Below, one piece after another: positions 35,656 to 45,143 of a DNA stretch of 64,000 nucleotides. The notes beneath the pieces are model-generated. The model worked only from the letters and a program-made list of their open reading frames with translations, was not told the DNA's origin and did no database searches. Source of the DNA: Pelagibius marinus (GTDB lineage Bacteria > Pseudomonadota > Alphaproteobacteria > Kiloniellales > Kiloniellaceae). Positions within the stretch are counted from its first letter, which is position 1. Every line of letters begins with the position of its first letter. Position numbers and translations under genes: made by a program. The stretch covers positions 214,362 to 278,361 of the forward strand of contig NZ_JACSDK010000013.1 of the NCBI RefSeq assembly GCF_014925385.1. The letters are read 5' to 3'.

Positions 35656-37677
35656 GTGGAGCTCATTAAAAATTTTCCTCATAAAATTAAGGAAATCCTT
35701 CATACCAAGATCCCGATGCCCGATGGCTGTAAGCTAGCGGCGCGAATCTGGATGCCGGATGGGGCGGAAGATGCCCCGGTGCCTGCGATCTTGGAATATC
35801 TCCCCTATCGCAAGAATGACGTCACTGCTGCACGCGATGCCTCCATGCAGCCTTACCTGGCTGGGCATGGCTATGCAGTGATTCGGCTGGATCTGCGCGG
35901 AGCAGGGGATTCCGAAGGTTTAATGGTGGATGAATACCTGCCGCAGGAATTGCAGGACGGGTGCGATGCCATAGCCTGGATTGCGGATCAGCCGTGGTGC
36001 GACGGCAACGTTGGCATGATCGGTATTTCCTGGGGTGGTTTCAACGGATTGCAGATAGCGGCCCTCCAGCCGCCCGCATTGAAGGCGGTCGTAACGCTGT
36101 GCTCCACCGATGACCGCTACGCCGACGACGTCCATTACATGGGCGGCTGCCTTCTGGGCGAGCAGCTCAGCTGGGCCTCCATCATGTTTGGGCGGAACAC
36201 CCTGCCGCCGGACCCGGCGAATGTTGGCGACAAATGGCGCGACATGTGGCTGGAGCGGCTGGAGGGCAGCGGGCTGTGGCTGAAGAACTGGCTGGAGCAC
36301 CAGCGCCGCGACGCGTTCTGGCAGCACGGCTCGATCTGCGAGGATTGGTCTAAGGTGCAGGTCCCGGTCTATGCGGTTTCGGGCTGGGCCGATGGTTATC
36401 CGCGCAGCGTCTTTCGGTTGATGGAGCATTTACAGGGGCCCAAGAAAGGACTGGTGGGACCGTGGGCGCATCGCTACCCGCATATCGGCGAGCCGGGGCC
36501 GGCCATTGGCTTTCTCCAAGAGGAGCTGCGATGGTGGGATCAATGGCTCAAAGGCCACGAGACCGGCATCATGGATGAGCCGATGCTCCGGCTTTATATC
36601 CAGGACAGTGTGCCGCCGCAGGGCCACTACAAGGCCCGCCCTGGCCGCTGGATCGCCGAGCCGAGCTGGCCTTCGCCTCACGTGGTGCGGACTCTACTTC
36701 ACTTGACGCCGCAGGGTGGGTTGTCCAAGGCTCGCCCCGAGGGCTCCGGGATCCTGAACTACCACAGCCCGGCGGATGTGGGCATGGCCTCCGGCAAATG
36801 GTGCGGTTACGCGAAGCCGGGGGATGCGCCGGTCGATCAACGGCGCGAAGATGCGGGCAGCCTGTGTTTCGAGCTTGAGATCCCGGAGGAAGGGCTGGCC
36901 TTCGCGGGCGACGCCAATGTGCATCTGCGCCTCAGCGTGGATCGGCCCGTGGCGCAGGTCGCCGCGCGGTTGGTGGATGTGCATCCCGATGGCCGCGGGA
37001 CGCGCCTGTCCTTTGGCGTGTTCAACCTCAATCACCTTCGGGGGCATGACCGGCCCACGTTGCTGGTGCCTGGCAAGGTGTATGACGTGACCATTCCCAT
37101 GAAGCACGTCGCGCAGGCCCTGCCTGCCGGGCATCGGCTTCGGCTCGCGCTATCCAGCAGCTATTTCCCGATGATCTGGCCCGCACCCGAGCCCGTGACG
37201 CTGAGCGTACATACCGAGGGCAGCGCGTTGGAATTGCCCCTGCGCCCGTCCGCTGCGCTCGATGACACTTTGGCCGAGTTCGAAGTGCCCGCGGCCGGAT
37301 CGCCGCTGCCGACAGAGCAGATCGCCGAACCCGAATCCTGGTTCCGCATCGTCGAAGATGCGGCGAATGGTGAAATCCAGATGCAGATCGCCGATGGATG
37401 CGGCTTCACGCGTCTGCTTCCAAACGACATCACCTTGCATAAGCAGGGATACGAGACCTACGGCGTCAGGTTGGACGATGTGACTACGGCATGGGGGCGC
37501 ACCGAGTGGCACTTCGGGCTCAGCCGTTACGACTGGTCGGTGCGAACCGAGACACGGACGCTTCTGCGCACAGACGCCATTGATTTCATCATCACCGCCG
37601 AACTGCGTGCTTGGGAGGGCGATACGCTTGTTGCGGAAAAACAATGGGAAGAGCGAATTCCGCGCGACCATATGTAA
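35656..37677 (+). CDS. CocE/NonD family hydrolase (peptidase S15-like)
   Basis: 673-residue alpha/beta hydrolase. The N-terminal domain begins IPMPDGCKLAARIWMPDG, and the catalytic triad can be read as Ser125 in GISWGG, Asp246 in SGWADGY and His272 in GPWAHRYP. The C-terminal jelly-roll domain (about 380-560) is typical of CocE, X-Pro dipeptidyl-peptidase and related acylase/esterases. It likely cleaves an ester or amide, perhaps a peptide-like compound imported by the ABC system encoded downstream. It is predicted cytoplasmic as no signal peptide is seen. The GTG at 35656 is used; the next in-frame ATG would cut into the domain. Confidence 0.87.
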   Translation: MELIKNFPHKIKEILHTKIPMPDGCKLAARIWMPDGAEDAPVPAILEYLPYRKNDVTAARDASMQPYLAGHGYAVIRLDLRGAGDSEGLMVDEYLPQELQDGCDAIAWIADQPWCDGNVGMIGISWGGFNGLQIAALQPPALKAVVTLCSTDDRYADDVHYMGGCLLGEQLSWASIMFGRNTLPPDPANVGDKWRDMWLERLEGSGLWLKNWLEHQRRDAFWQHGSICEDWSKVQVPVYAVSGWADGYPRSVFRLMEHLQGPKKGLVGPWAHRYPHIGEPGPAIGFLQEELRWWDQWLKGHETGIMDEPMLRLYIQDSVPPQGHYKARPGRWIAEPSWPSPHVVRTLLHLTPQGGLSKARPEGSGILNYHSPADVGMASGKWCGYAKPGDAPVDQRREDAGSLCFELEIPEEGLAFAGDANVHLRLSVDRPVAQVAARLVDVHPDGRGTRLSFGVFNLNHLRGHDRPTLLVPGKVYDVTIPMKHVAQALPAGHRLRLALSSSYFPMIWPAPEPVTLSVHTEGSALELPLRPSAALDDTLAEFEVPAAGSPLPTEQIAEPESWFRIVEDAANGEIQMQIADGCGFTRLLPNDITLHKQGYETYGVRLDDVTTAWGRTEWHFGLSRYDWSVRTETRTLLRTDAIDFIITAELRAWEGDTLVAEKQWEERIPRDHM

Positions 37678-37704
37678 GTTAGTAGACGTGTATTTTGCGT
37701 CAGG

Positions 37705-37720
37705 TCGCGAAATGATGCGA
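37705..37720. promoter_or_regulatory. Candidate XRE operator, copy 2
   Basis: TCGC-GAAATGAT-GCGA followed by AATTG, about 63-78 bp before the ATG of the binding-protein gene. It matches copy 1 at 35559-35576 in half-sites, spacer length and flank. It suggests a second regulated promoter within the hydrolase/ABC cluster. Confidence 0.55.
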
Positions 37721-37782
37721 AATTGACTGTTTGCATCGCTATGCAATGCTCCGGTCAAGGAATGTCTAGGGAGGACACGTCA

Positions 37783-39333
37783 ATGAAACAGACAGAAACA
37801 ACCCGCCGGGGATTTCTCGGCACAACGGCCGCGCTGGGGGCCGTTGGCCTGATCCCAAGCTGGACCACGGCCGTTTTTGCCCAGACCGGCGGCACGCTAC
37901 GCCTGAGGATCGGCCGCGACAATAACGTGCTGGATCCCGGCTTCATGACTGGCAACTCCGAGATCGAGGCGCAGAAACAATGCTTGCCCTTCCTCGCGCA
38001 ATATACGCGGGACGGTGAGACCTTCACCTGGGAGCCCACCTATTTCGTCACCAAGCTGGAACAACGCGACGCAACACATATCGACTTCGAACTGGCCGAG
38101 GGCTTGCAATGGTCAAACGGCTACGGGCCGGTCACCGCTTCGGACGTCAAGTACTCCTATGAGCGCATGAAAGAGACCGACTGGTCGGGTTATTTCGACG
38201 CGCTGGACCATGTTGAAGCGACGAGCGAACGCACCGGCACCATTGTGCTCAACAAACCCTTTGCGCCCTTCATCATGATCACGCTTTGCCACGGCCCCGG
38301 CGCGGTGCTGAGCGAAAAGGCCATGGCCGATGCGGGTGGCAAATTCACTACGAAATTCCCCGCAGTCTGCGGTCCCTACACTTATGAAGCAACACCGGGC
38401 CAGCGTGCGGTGTTTTCCGCCAACCCCGACTGGAACGGGCCGAAACCGGCCTTTGAACGCGTGGAATGCAATGTGATCACCGAGATCAAGGCGGCGGAAC
38501 TGGCCTTTGAGGCCGGGGAGCTGGGTTGCACCAGGGTCGGCGCCGACACGTTGGCGCGCTATACCAAGGACATGCCCGACGGCGCCGGCATCGCGGTGGC
38601 CGGTGAGTTGCAATATATGTGGATGGGCATGAATACTCAGCACCCCAAGCTGCAGGATATTCGCGTGCGACAGGCAATTCAGCATGCGGTCGATGTGGAC
38701 ACGATCCTGCAGGGCGCCTACTCCGGCACGACGGCGAAATCATATGGCATTATCTGCCCCGGACTAATCGGCCAGCGCGACAGCGCCGGCTACAGCTATG
38801 ACCCCGAGAAAGCACGCGCATTGCTGGCAGAGGCCGGCGTGTCCGGTCTTGAACTGACCCTGCGCACGCTGAACAACCAGGAGCGGATGCTCACCGCCCA
38901 GATCATCCAGGCCAACCTCGCGGCGGTCGGGATCACCCTCAATGTCCTGCCGCTCGACAGCGGCCCGTTCTGGGAGATGGGCCAGGAAAGCAAGGGCGAG
39001 ACCTGGAAGGAGCTGGAGCTGTGGCTGATGCGGTTCGGCACCACGCCCGACCCCTATGAGGCGTCGCAGTGGTTCACCTCGAACCAGGTTGGCGTCTGGA
39101 ACTGGGAGCGCTGGACCGACGAGGAGTTCGACCGTCTCTACGAGGAAGGCATCAATGAGACCGACCCGCAGGCGCGCCACGACATCTATGTGCGGATGCA
39201 GGAAATCATGGACAATACCGGCGCCTATGTCTGGATCAACCATGAGCCCGAGGCCTTCGTGCACAGCAGCGGCGTGACGGTGAATGCCGCCCCGTCGGGC
39301 GAGTTGAACTACCGCAGGTTCGCCAAGGGCTGA
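37783..39333 (+). CDS. Oligopeptide-type ABC transporter substrate-binding protein (SBP family 5)
   Basis: 516-residue periplasmic receptor of the DppA/OppA class. It starts with a twin-arginine signal (RRGFLGTTAALGAVG, cleavage near AVFAQ), so it is probably exported folded. Family 5 blocks are visible: FELAEGLQWSNG..VTASDVKYSYERM and the central DIRVRQAIQHAVDVDTI. The ATG at 37783 follows AGGGAGGA. It captures a peptide-like or glycoside-like solute for the two permeases and the ATPase that follow. The hydrolase upstream may act on the imported compound. Confidence 0.92.
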   Translation: MKQTETTRRGFLGTTAALGAVGLIPSWTTAVFAQTGGTLRLRIGRDNNVLDPGFMTGNSEIEAQKQCLPFLAQYTRDGETFTWEPTYFVTKLEQRDATHIDFELAEGLQWSNGYGPVTASDVKYSYERMKETDWSGYFDALDHVEATSERTGTIVLNKPFAPFIMITLCHGPGAVLSEKAMADAGGKFTTKFPAVCGPYTYEATPGQRAVFSANPDWNGPKPAFERVECNVITEIKAAELAFEAGELGCTRVGADTLARYTKDMPDGAGIAVAGELQYMWMGMNTQHPKLQDIRVRQAIQHAVDVDTILQGAYSGTTAKSYGIICPGLIGQRDSAGYSYDPEKARALLAEAGVSGLELTLRTLNNQERMLTAQIIQANLAAVGITLNVLPLDSGPFWEMGQESKGETWKELELWLMRFGTTPDPYEASQWFTSNQVGVWNWERWTDEEFDRLYEEGINETDPQARHDIYVRMQEIMDNTGAYVWINHEPEAFVHSSGVTVNAAPSGELNYRRFAKG

Positions 39334-39407
39334 TCGCCCGCCTTGGGACCGGCCCGCGCCCTGCCGCGCGGGCCGCAAGGTGAAACCCGGTCGAGGGGAG
39401 GTCGTCC

Positions 39408-40352
39408 GTGCTTTACTATCTTACCAAACGCCTTGGTTTGTCGGCACTGGTGATCGGGCTCGTCGTCCTGGTGCTGTTCTCGCTGCTCTATTTCATTCCC
39501 GGCGATCCGGCGACGATCGCGCTGGGGCCGCGTGCGACCGAGGAGGCCATTGCGCGCTATGCCGAGAAGATGCATCTCGACGAGCCGGTCTGGCGGCAAT
39601 TCCTGATCTATATCGGCAATGCGCTGACCGGCGATCTGGGACTGGATGTGTTTTCAGACCGGCCGGTGACCGCCATTATCCTGGAACGGATCGGCTTTAC
39701 CTTGTCGCTGGTCGGCGTCGGGATGGGCTGGGCCGTGCTGCTCGGCATCCCGCTGGGCTGCCTGGCGGCGGTCAGGCCCAATAGCTGGCTCGACCGGGTG
39801 ACCGGAATACTGTCGGTGGGCACCATCGCCGTGCCCTCCTTCCTGGTCTCGATCTGGGCGCTGCTGATCTTCGCGGTGCATCTGCGCTGGCTGCCGGCCA
39901 TCGGGGCGGGCGAGCCAGGGCAAGTCGGCGACCAGCTGATCCACCTGATCCTGCCGGCCTTTGCCATCGGTTTGAGCTGGGTGGGCTATCTCGCGCGGAT
40001 GGTTCGCGCCTCGATGCTCGAGGTGATGGGCGAAAACTATATCCGCTCGGCCCGCGCCTTCGGCCTGCGGCCCCGGCGGGTGATCTTCGGTTACGCGCTG
40101 CGCGTTGCCATCCTGCCCACGATCACCCTGATCGGCATGGGCTTTGGCGGCATGATCTCCTCGACCGTCTTCGCCGAGATCATCTTTGCTCGCCCGGGTC
40201 TCGGCAAGCTGATCTTCGACGCCGTCATGGCGCGCAACTTCCCCATCGTGCAGGGTGCGGTTCTGGTGGCCACCGGCCTCTATGTCCTCGTCGTCCTGTT
40301 TTCCGACACCCTCATAGCCTGGTTTGATCCCCGTGTCCGAGAATCGCTCTGA
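39408..40352 (+). CDS. ABC transporter permease (DppB-like)
   Basis: 314-residue inner-membrane protein with six hydrophobic segments. The first segment with YYLTKRLGLSALVIGLVVLV and the conserved YFIPGDPA near 25-34 are DppB/OppB hallmarks. The EAA loop is near 205-235 (YIRSARAFGLRPRRVIFGYALR). It forms the channel with the DppC-like permease, whose gene overlaps its 3' end. Confidence 0.93.
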   Translation: MLYYLTKRLGLSALVIGLVVLVLFSLLYFIPGDPATIALGPRATEEAIARYAEKMHLDEPVWRQFLIYIGNALTGDLGLDVFSDRPVTAIILERIGFTLSLVGVGMGWAVLLGIPLGCLAAVRPNSWLDRVTGILSVGTIAVPSFLVSIWALLIFAVHLRWLPAIGAGEPGQVGDQLIHLILPAFAIGLSWVGYLARMVRASMLEVMGENYIRSARAFGLRPRRVIFGYALRVAILPTITLIGMGFGGMISSTVFAEIIFARPGLGKLIFDAVMARNFPIVQGAVLVATGLYVLVVLFSDTLIAWFDPRVRESL

Positions 40353-41277
40353 ATCCGAAACCGGGATCCTGGCCGTCGATGTATCGGGCCTTTCCGATCA
40401 TGTGACCGATGCCGAGACCCGCGAATCCGCCGCCCGCGAGCGCCGCGAAAAGCTGCGCATGTTCCTGACCAACTGGCAGGGCCTGACCGGGCTGATCCTC
40501 GTCGCCGTGTTCTTCGCAAGCGCCATCTTCGCGCCCTGGCTGGCACCATATGATCCCAATGCGCTGGACGTGCCGGCGCGCTTGTCTGGTCCGACGCTGG
40601 ACCATTTAGCGGGCACCGACCAGTTGGGGCGCGATACGCTGTCGCGCATCCTGTTTGGCGGGCGCGTGGCGCTGAAGATCGCGGCGATCGGCGTCTCTGT
40701 CGCCCTGACCGTCGGACTTATCCTCGGCATGATCGCCGGGTTCGGGCCGCGCTGGCTGGACAGTTTGCTGCTGCTGGTCTTCGACACGGTGCGCTCCTTT
40801 CCGACCATCGTGCTGGCGCTGGCCACCGTGGCGCTGACCGGGCCGAGCCTGGCCGTGGTGCTGGCGATCGTGATCATCACCTCGATCCCGCAATATGCGC
40901 GGGTGGCGCGCACCGCCACGCTGACGCTGAGGAATACCGATTTCATCCTTGCCGAACGCTCGTTGGGCGCCAGCATGACGCGCACCCTGCTGCATCACGT
41001 CATGCCAAACGTGGTCGGGCCCCTGCTGATCCTGGCCGCGATGGATGTGCCGGTTGTGGTCACCGTCGAGGCCGGGCTCAGTTTTCTGGGCCTTGGCGTG
41101 ACGCCGCCCACTGCCAGCTGGGGCACGATCCTGAACGAAGGCTACCTGGTGATCCGTGACGCGCCCTGGATGGTGATCGCCGGGGGCATCCCGCTGATCC
41201 TGACCACGCTGGGCTTCACATTCCTCGGCGAGGCGCTACGCGACATTTTCGATCCACGTATGGGGAAAGGACGCTGA
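40333..41277 (+). CDS. ABC transporter permease (DppC-like)
   Basis: 314-residue permease with the DppC/OppC pattern: a hydrophilic N-terminus, one membrane segment near 46-66, FAPWLAPYDPN, then GTDQLGRDTLSRILFGGR and the EAA loop FILAERSLGASMTRTLLHHVMPN. The GTG at 40333 is preferred; a TTG three codons earlier is possible. The start lies within the 3' end of the upstream permease gene (20-bp overlap), indicating coupled translation. Confidence 0.9.
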   Translation: MSENRSESETGILAVDVSGLSDHVTDAETRESAARERREKLRMFLTNWQGLTGLILVAVFFASAIFAPWLAPYDPNALDVPARLSGPTLDHLAGTDQLGRDTLSRILFGGRVALKIAAIGVSVALTVGLILGMIAGFGPRWLDSLLLLVFDTVRSFPTIVLALATVALTGPSLAVVLAIVIITSIPQYARVARTATLTLRNTDFILAERSLGASMTRTLLHHVMPNVVGPLLILAAMDVPVVVTVEAGLSFLGLGVTPPTASWGTILNEGYLVIRDAPWMVIAGGIPLILTTLGFTFLGEALRDIFDPRMGKGR

Positions 41278-41278
41278 T

Positions 41279-43339
41279 ATGCCACAGGATGCAGCACACG
41301 CCCCCGAGACCCTGCTGGATGTGCGCAATTTGTCGGTCGATTTCCGCACCCCGCGCGGTCGGGTCAAGGCCTTGCGCGACGTCTCCTTTCCGATCCGCAG
41401 GAACCGGATTGTGGGCATTGTCGGCGAAAGCGGATCGGGCAAGTCCACGGTGCTCTGGGCACTCCTGGGGCTTCTGGCCAAGAACGCCGATGTCATGGGC
41501 GGCGAGGTCCGCTTCGGCGACCGCGACCTGCTGCATGCCAGCGAGGCGCAACTGCGCGCCACCCGCGGCGAGGAGATCTCGGTGGTCTTCCAGGACCCGA
41601 TGACCAGCCAGATCCCGGTGCTGACCTATGGCCGGCAAATGCTCGACATCCTCTACCGGCGCCCCAACGTTTCCGCCACCGAGAAACGCCATATGGCCGT
41701 TGAAATGTTGCGCAAGGTGGGCATTCCCGATCCCGACAGGCGGATCGACCAGTATCCGCATCACTTCTCGGGCGGGATGCGCCAGCGCGCAGGCATTGCG
41801 ATGGCACTGCTCACGGGACCGCAACTCCTGCTGGCGGACGAGCCGACCACGGCGCTGGACGTCACCATGGAGGCGCAGATCATCCACCTGTTGCAGGACT
41901 TGCAGAAAGAGCTGGACGCGACGATCGTCGTGGTTTCGCACAATCTGGGCCTGATTGCCGAACTCTGCGACGACGTGGTCGTCATGTATGCAGGCGAGGT
42001 GATCGAGGCGGGAGACGTGCGCGAAATCTTCCACAACGCGCAGCACCCCTATACCCGCGCCCTGCTGGAATGCGATCCGGCGCGGATCAACGACGTGTCG
42101 CGCAAGCTGCCGGTGATCCCCGGCGACATTCCCGATCTGTCCAAGGCGCTTTCGGGCTGCATCTACGCGCCGCGCTGCCAGCGGGTGCTGCCGGTATGCC
42201 GAGAGACGCTGCCGCCGGACGTGGCGCGCGGCGAGATGAGCCTCGCGCGCTGTCACCTTCTGGACGGGCCGCACCGCGATTCGAGCTGGCCGCCGCCGCT
42301 GGACGTGATGACCGTGGGCCAGGGCGAGGGCACAGCCGCAAAGCCCGCCCGCGCGCAGCGCGACGCCCCGCTCCTCGATATCTCGGACCTGAGCGTGCAG
42401 TTCGAGGTCGTCGGGCCCATCCAAGCGCGGCTCAAGGGGTTGACCCAGCGCCATGTGGACGCGGTGCTGGATGTCAGCCTGTCGGTCGCCCCTGGCGAAA
42501 CTGTCGGGCTGGTGGGCGAAAGCGGCTCGGGCAAGACGACGCTGGGGCGCTGCGTGCTCAACCTCCTGCCGTCGCAGGCGGGCCATGTGCGCTTTGAGGG
42601 AGAGGACATCCGCAACATGCCGGAGGGGCGCTTCAAGCCTTTGCGCCGGGACATGGCGATGATGTTCCAGGACCCGGTCGGCTCGCTTTCCCCGCGCAAA
42701 TCCGTGCGCGCCCTGATCACCGAGCCCTTCCAGATCCACGGCATCGCCGGCGTCGACCTCGATGCTGAGGCCGAGCGGCTTGCCGAGATGGTGCGGCTGC
42801 CCAAGCACTTCCTGTCGCGCTATCCGCATGAATTGTCAGGCGGGCAGGCAAGGCGCGTCGGCGTGGCCCGCGCCCTGGCCCTGAACCCCAAGCTGATCAT
42901 CGCCGACGAGCCCACCGCCGGGCTGGACGTGTCGGTTCAGGGCGAGATTCTCAACCTGATGGCCGATCTGCAGGCCGAGCACGGGCTGGGCTATCTGATC
43001 ATTACCCACAACCTGCCCGTGGTGCGCCATATCGCCGACCGGCTGGCGATCATGTATCTGGGCCGCATCGTCGAGGAGGGGCCCACGGACGAGGTCTTCG
43101 CGCGGCCGGTTCATCCCTATACGCGGGCGCTGGTCGAAGGCGTGCCGCAACCCGATCCCGACCGCCGCCGCGTGCATGTGTCGATCTCGGGCGAGGTGCC
43201 GAGCCTGCTCAACCGGCCGAAGGGCTGCGATTTCGCGGGGCGCTGCCCGGTTGCCCAGGACCGTTGCAGGACCGAGAAGCCGCCTCATTTGACCATGACG
43301 GATGGGCGTCGCCACGCCTGCCATTTCCCGCTCGGTTAG
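41279..43339 (+). CDS. Fused oligopeptide ABC transporter ATPase (DppD-DppF type)
   Basis: 686-residue protein with two complete ABC domains. The first has Walker A GESGSGKST at 49-57, signature FSGGMRQR and Walker B LLLADEPTTALD, and ends with the oligopeptide-type cysteine motif C.YAPRC...C. The second has Walker A GESGSGKTT at 413-421, the signature variant LSGGQARR, and IIADEPTAGLD, again with a terminal C.FAGRC..AQDRC motif of the kind that can hold an iron-sulfur cluster. Such fusions replace separate DppD and DppF subunits. It starts 1 bp after the DppC-like gene and closes the operon. Confidence 0.93.
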   Translation: MPQDAAHAPETLLDVRNLSVDFRTPRGRVKALRDVSFPIRRNRIVGIVGESGSGKSTVLWALLGLLAKNADVMGGEVRFGDRDLLHASEAQLRATRGEEISVVFQDPMTSQIPVLTYGRQMLDILYRRPNVSATEKRHMAVEMLRKVGIPDPDRRIDQYPHHFSGGMRQRAGIAMALLTGPQLLLADEPTTALDVTMEAQIIHLLQDLQKELDATIVVVSHNLGLIAELCDDVVVMYAGEVIEAGDVREIFHNAQHPYTRALLECDPARINDVSRKLPVIPGDIPDLSKALSGCIYAPRCQRVLPVCRETLPPDVARGEMSLARCHLLDGPHRDSSWPPPLDVMTVGQGEGTAAKPARAQRDAPLLDISDLSVQFEVVGPIQARLKGLTQRHVDAVLDVSLSVAPGETVGLVGESGSGKTTLGRCVLNLLPSQAGHVRFEGEDIRNMPEGRFKPLRRDMAMMFQDPVGSLSPRKSVRALITEPFQIHGIAGVDLDAEAERLAEMVRLPKHFLSRYPHELSGGQARRVGVARALALNPKLIIADEPTAGLDVSVQGEILNLMADLQAEHGLGYLIITHNLPVVRHIADRLAIMYLGRIVEEGPTDEVFARPVHPYTRALVEGVPQPDPDRRRVHVSISGEVPSLLNRPKGCDFAGRCPVAQDRCRTEKPPHLTMTDGRRHACHFPLG

Positions 43340-43660
43340 TCACTGAACCCCCCAGTTAACACAGAAAACAATGCGCTGCGGTGTCCAAATCGGGTGCAAG
43401 CGCACGGCTGACGGGTTGCCTGCCTGGCCGGCGACAGCGATGAACCTGGAAGTCACTGGCAGGAGACCTGTCTGCGCGTAGGGCACCCAGAGGGAGGGCA
43501 GCCGTGACGGTCGGCGTGACCCCGCAGGCCGACTTGCCCGGTTATCTCCGCGAGATCCCACAGACCCTCGAGACCCCGCGCAACATGCTGGTGAGTTGCA
43601 GCTACTTCCTCGGTGTTCCCGCGCTGCTGTCACATGTGGAGTGAAAGGTGCGGGGTCGGA
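43340..43660. other. Island right-end stretch, no gene recognised
   Basis: After the ABC ATPase no convincing gene is seen up to the IS1182 fragment. The minus strand is open through this part but carries no family motif. The sequence may include further IS debris that I cannot identify. Confidence 0.5.
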
Positions 43661-43867
43661 GCGCGAGACGGTTGAGTAATCCGGCGCCTTGCCGTCCAGA
43701 GCCAGCTGACAGAACCGGCGGTAGGCCAGATTTAGGTGGACTTCCTCGCACAGATGCCACGCCGAGCGGATGGCAAAGCAGTAGCCGATAATCAGCATGC
43801 GGATCATCAGCCCGGGATCGACTGAGGGGTTGCCGATGTTGCCGTGATGGCCGGCCAGCTCCTGCCG
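43661..43867 (-). pseudogene. IS1182-type transposase fragment
   Basis: About 69 codons read ELAGHHGNIGNPSVDPGLMI, then RMLIIGYCFAIRSAWHLCEE and VHLNLAYRRFCQLALDGKAPD. They match residues near 40-110 of the intact transposase at 29477-30838 but with many differences, so this is an older relative and not a recent copy. Both ends are lost. Its left-of-gene end abuts the ArsR fragment at 43867. Confidence 0.8.
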
Positions 43868-44099
43868 CGCCATCATCGCGCGGCTGGCGGAGGGTGAGGC
43901 GACGGTGCAGGATCTGGCCCGGCCGATTTCGATCAACCAGCCCGCCATCTGCCGCCGCCTGAAGGTGCTGGAGGAAGCCGGGCTGATTTGGGCTCGCACC
44001 CAAGGCACCGCCCGCCCCCACCACCTGAAACCGGCCGCCGTCAAAGCCCTGCAGGACCGCGCAGACAATGTCTTGATATCAAGGGGGAAAGCGGGATAA
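43867..44099 (+). pseudogene. ArsR family regulator fragment
   Basis: The plus strand reads RAIIARLAEGEATVQDLARP followed by ISINQPAICRRLKVLEEAGL and IWARTQGTARPHHLKPAAV, ending with a stop at 44097-44099. This is the winged-helix core of ArsR-type regulators (DLA..F.ISQPAIS.HLKVLEEAGL). The N-terminal helix is cut off exactly where the IS1182 fragment begins, so insertion and deletion seem to have destroyed the gene. Part of its 3' end is also found in the left direct repeat near 34275. Confidence 0.7.
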
Positions 44100-44138
44100 C
44101 GTGGCGCTGCCGGTCTCGAACTTAAATTATTTAGTAAA

Positions 44139-45134
<996 letters not shown>

Positions 45135-45143
45135 CGGCCAACC

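Noticed and set aside
41216..42829. Open frame of about 540 codons opposite the fused ABC ATPase
   Set aside because: Shadow of a clear double ABC domain protein; no family motif.
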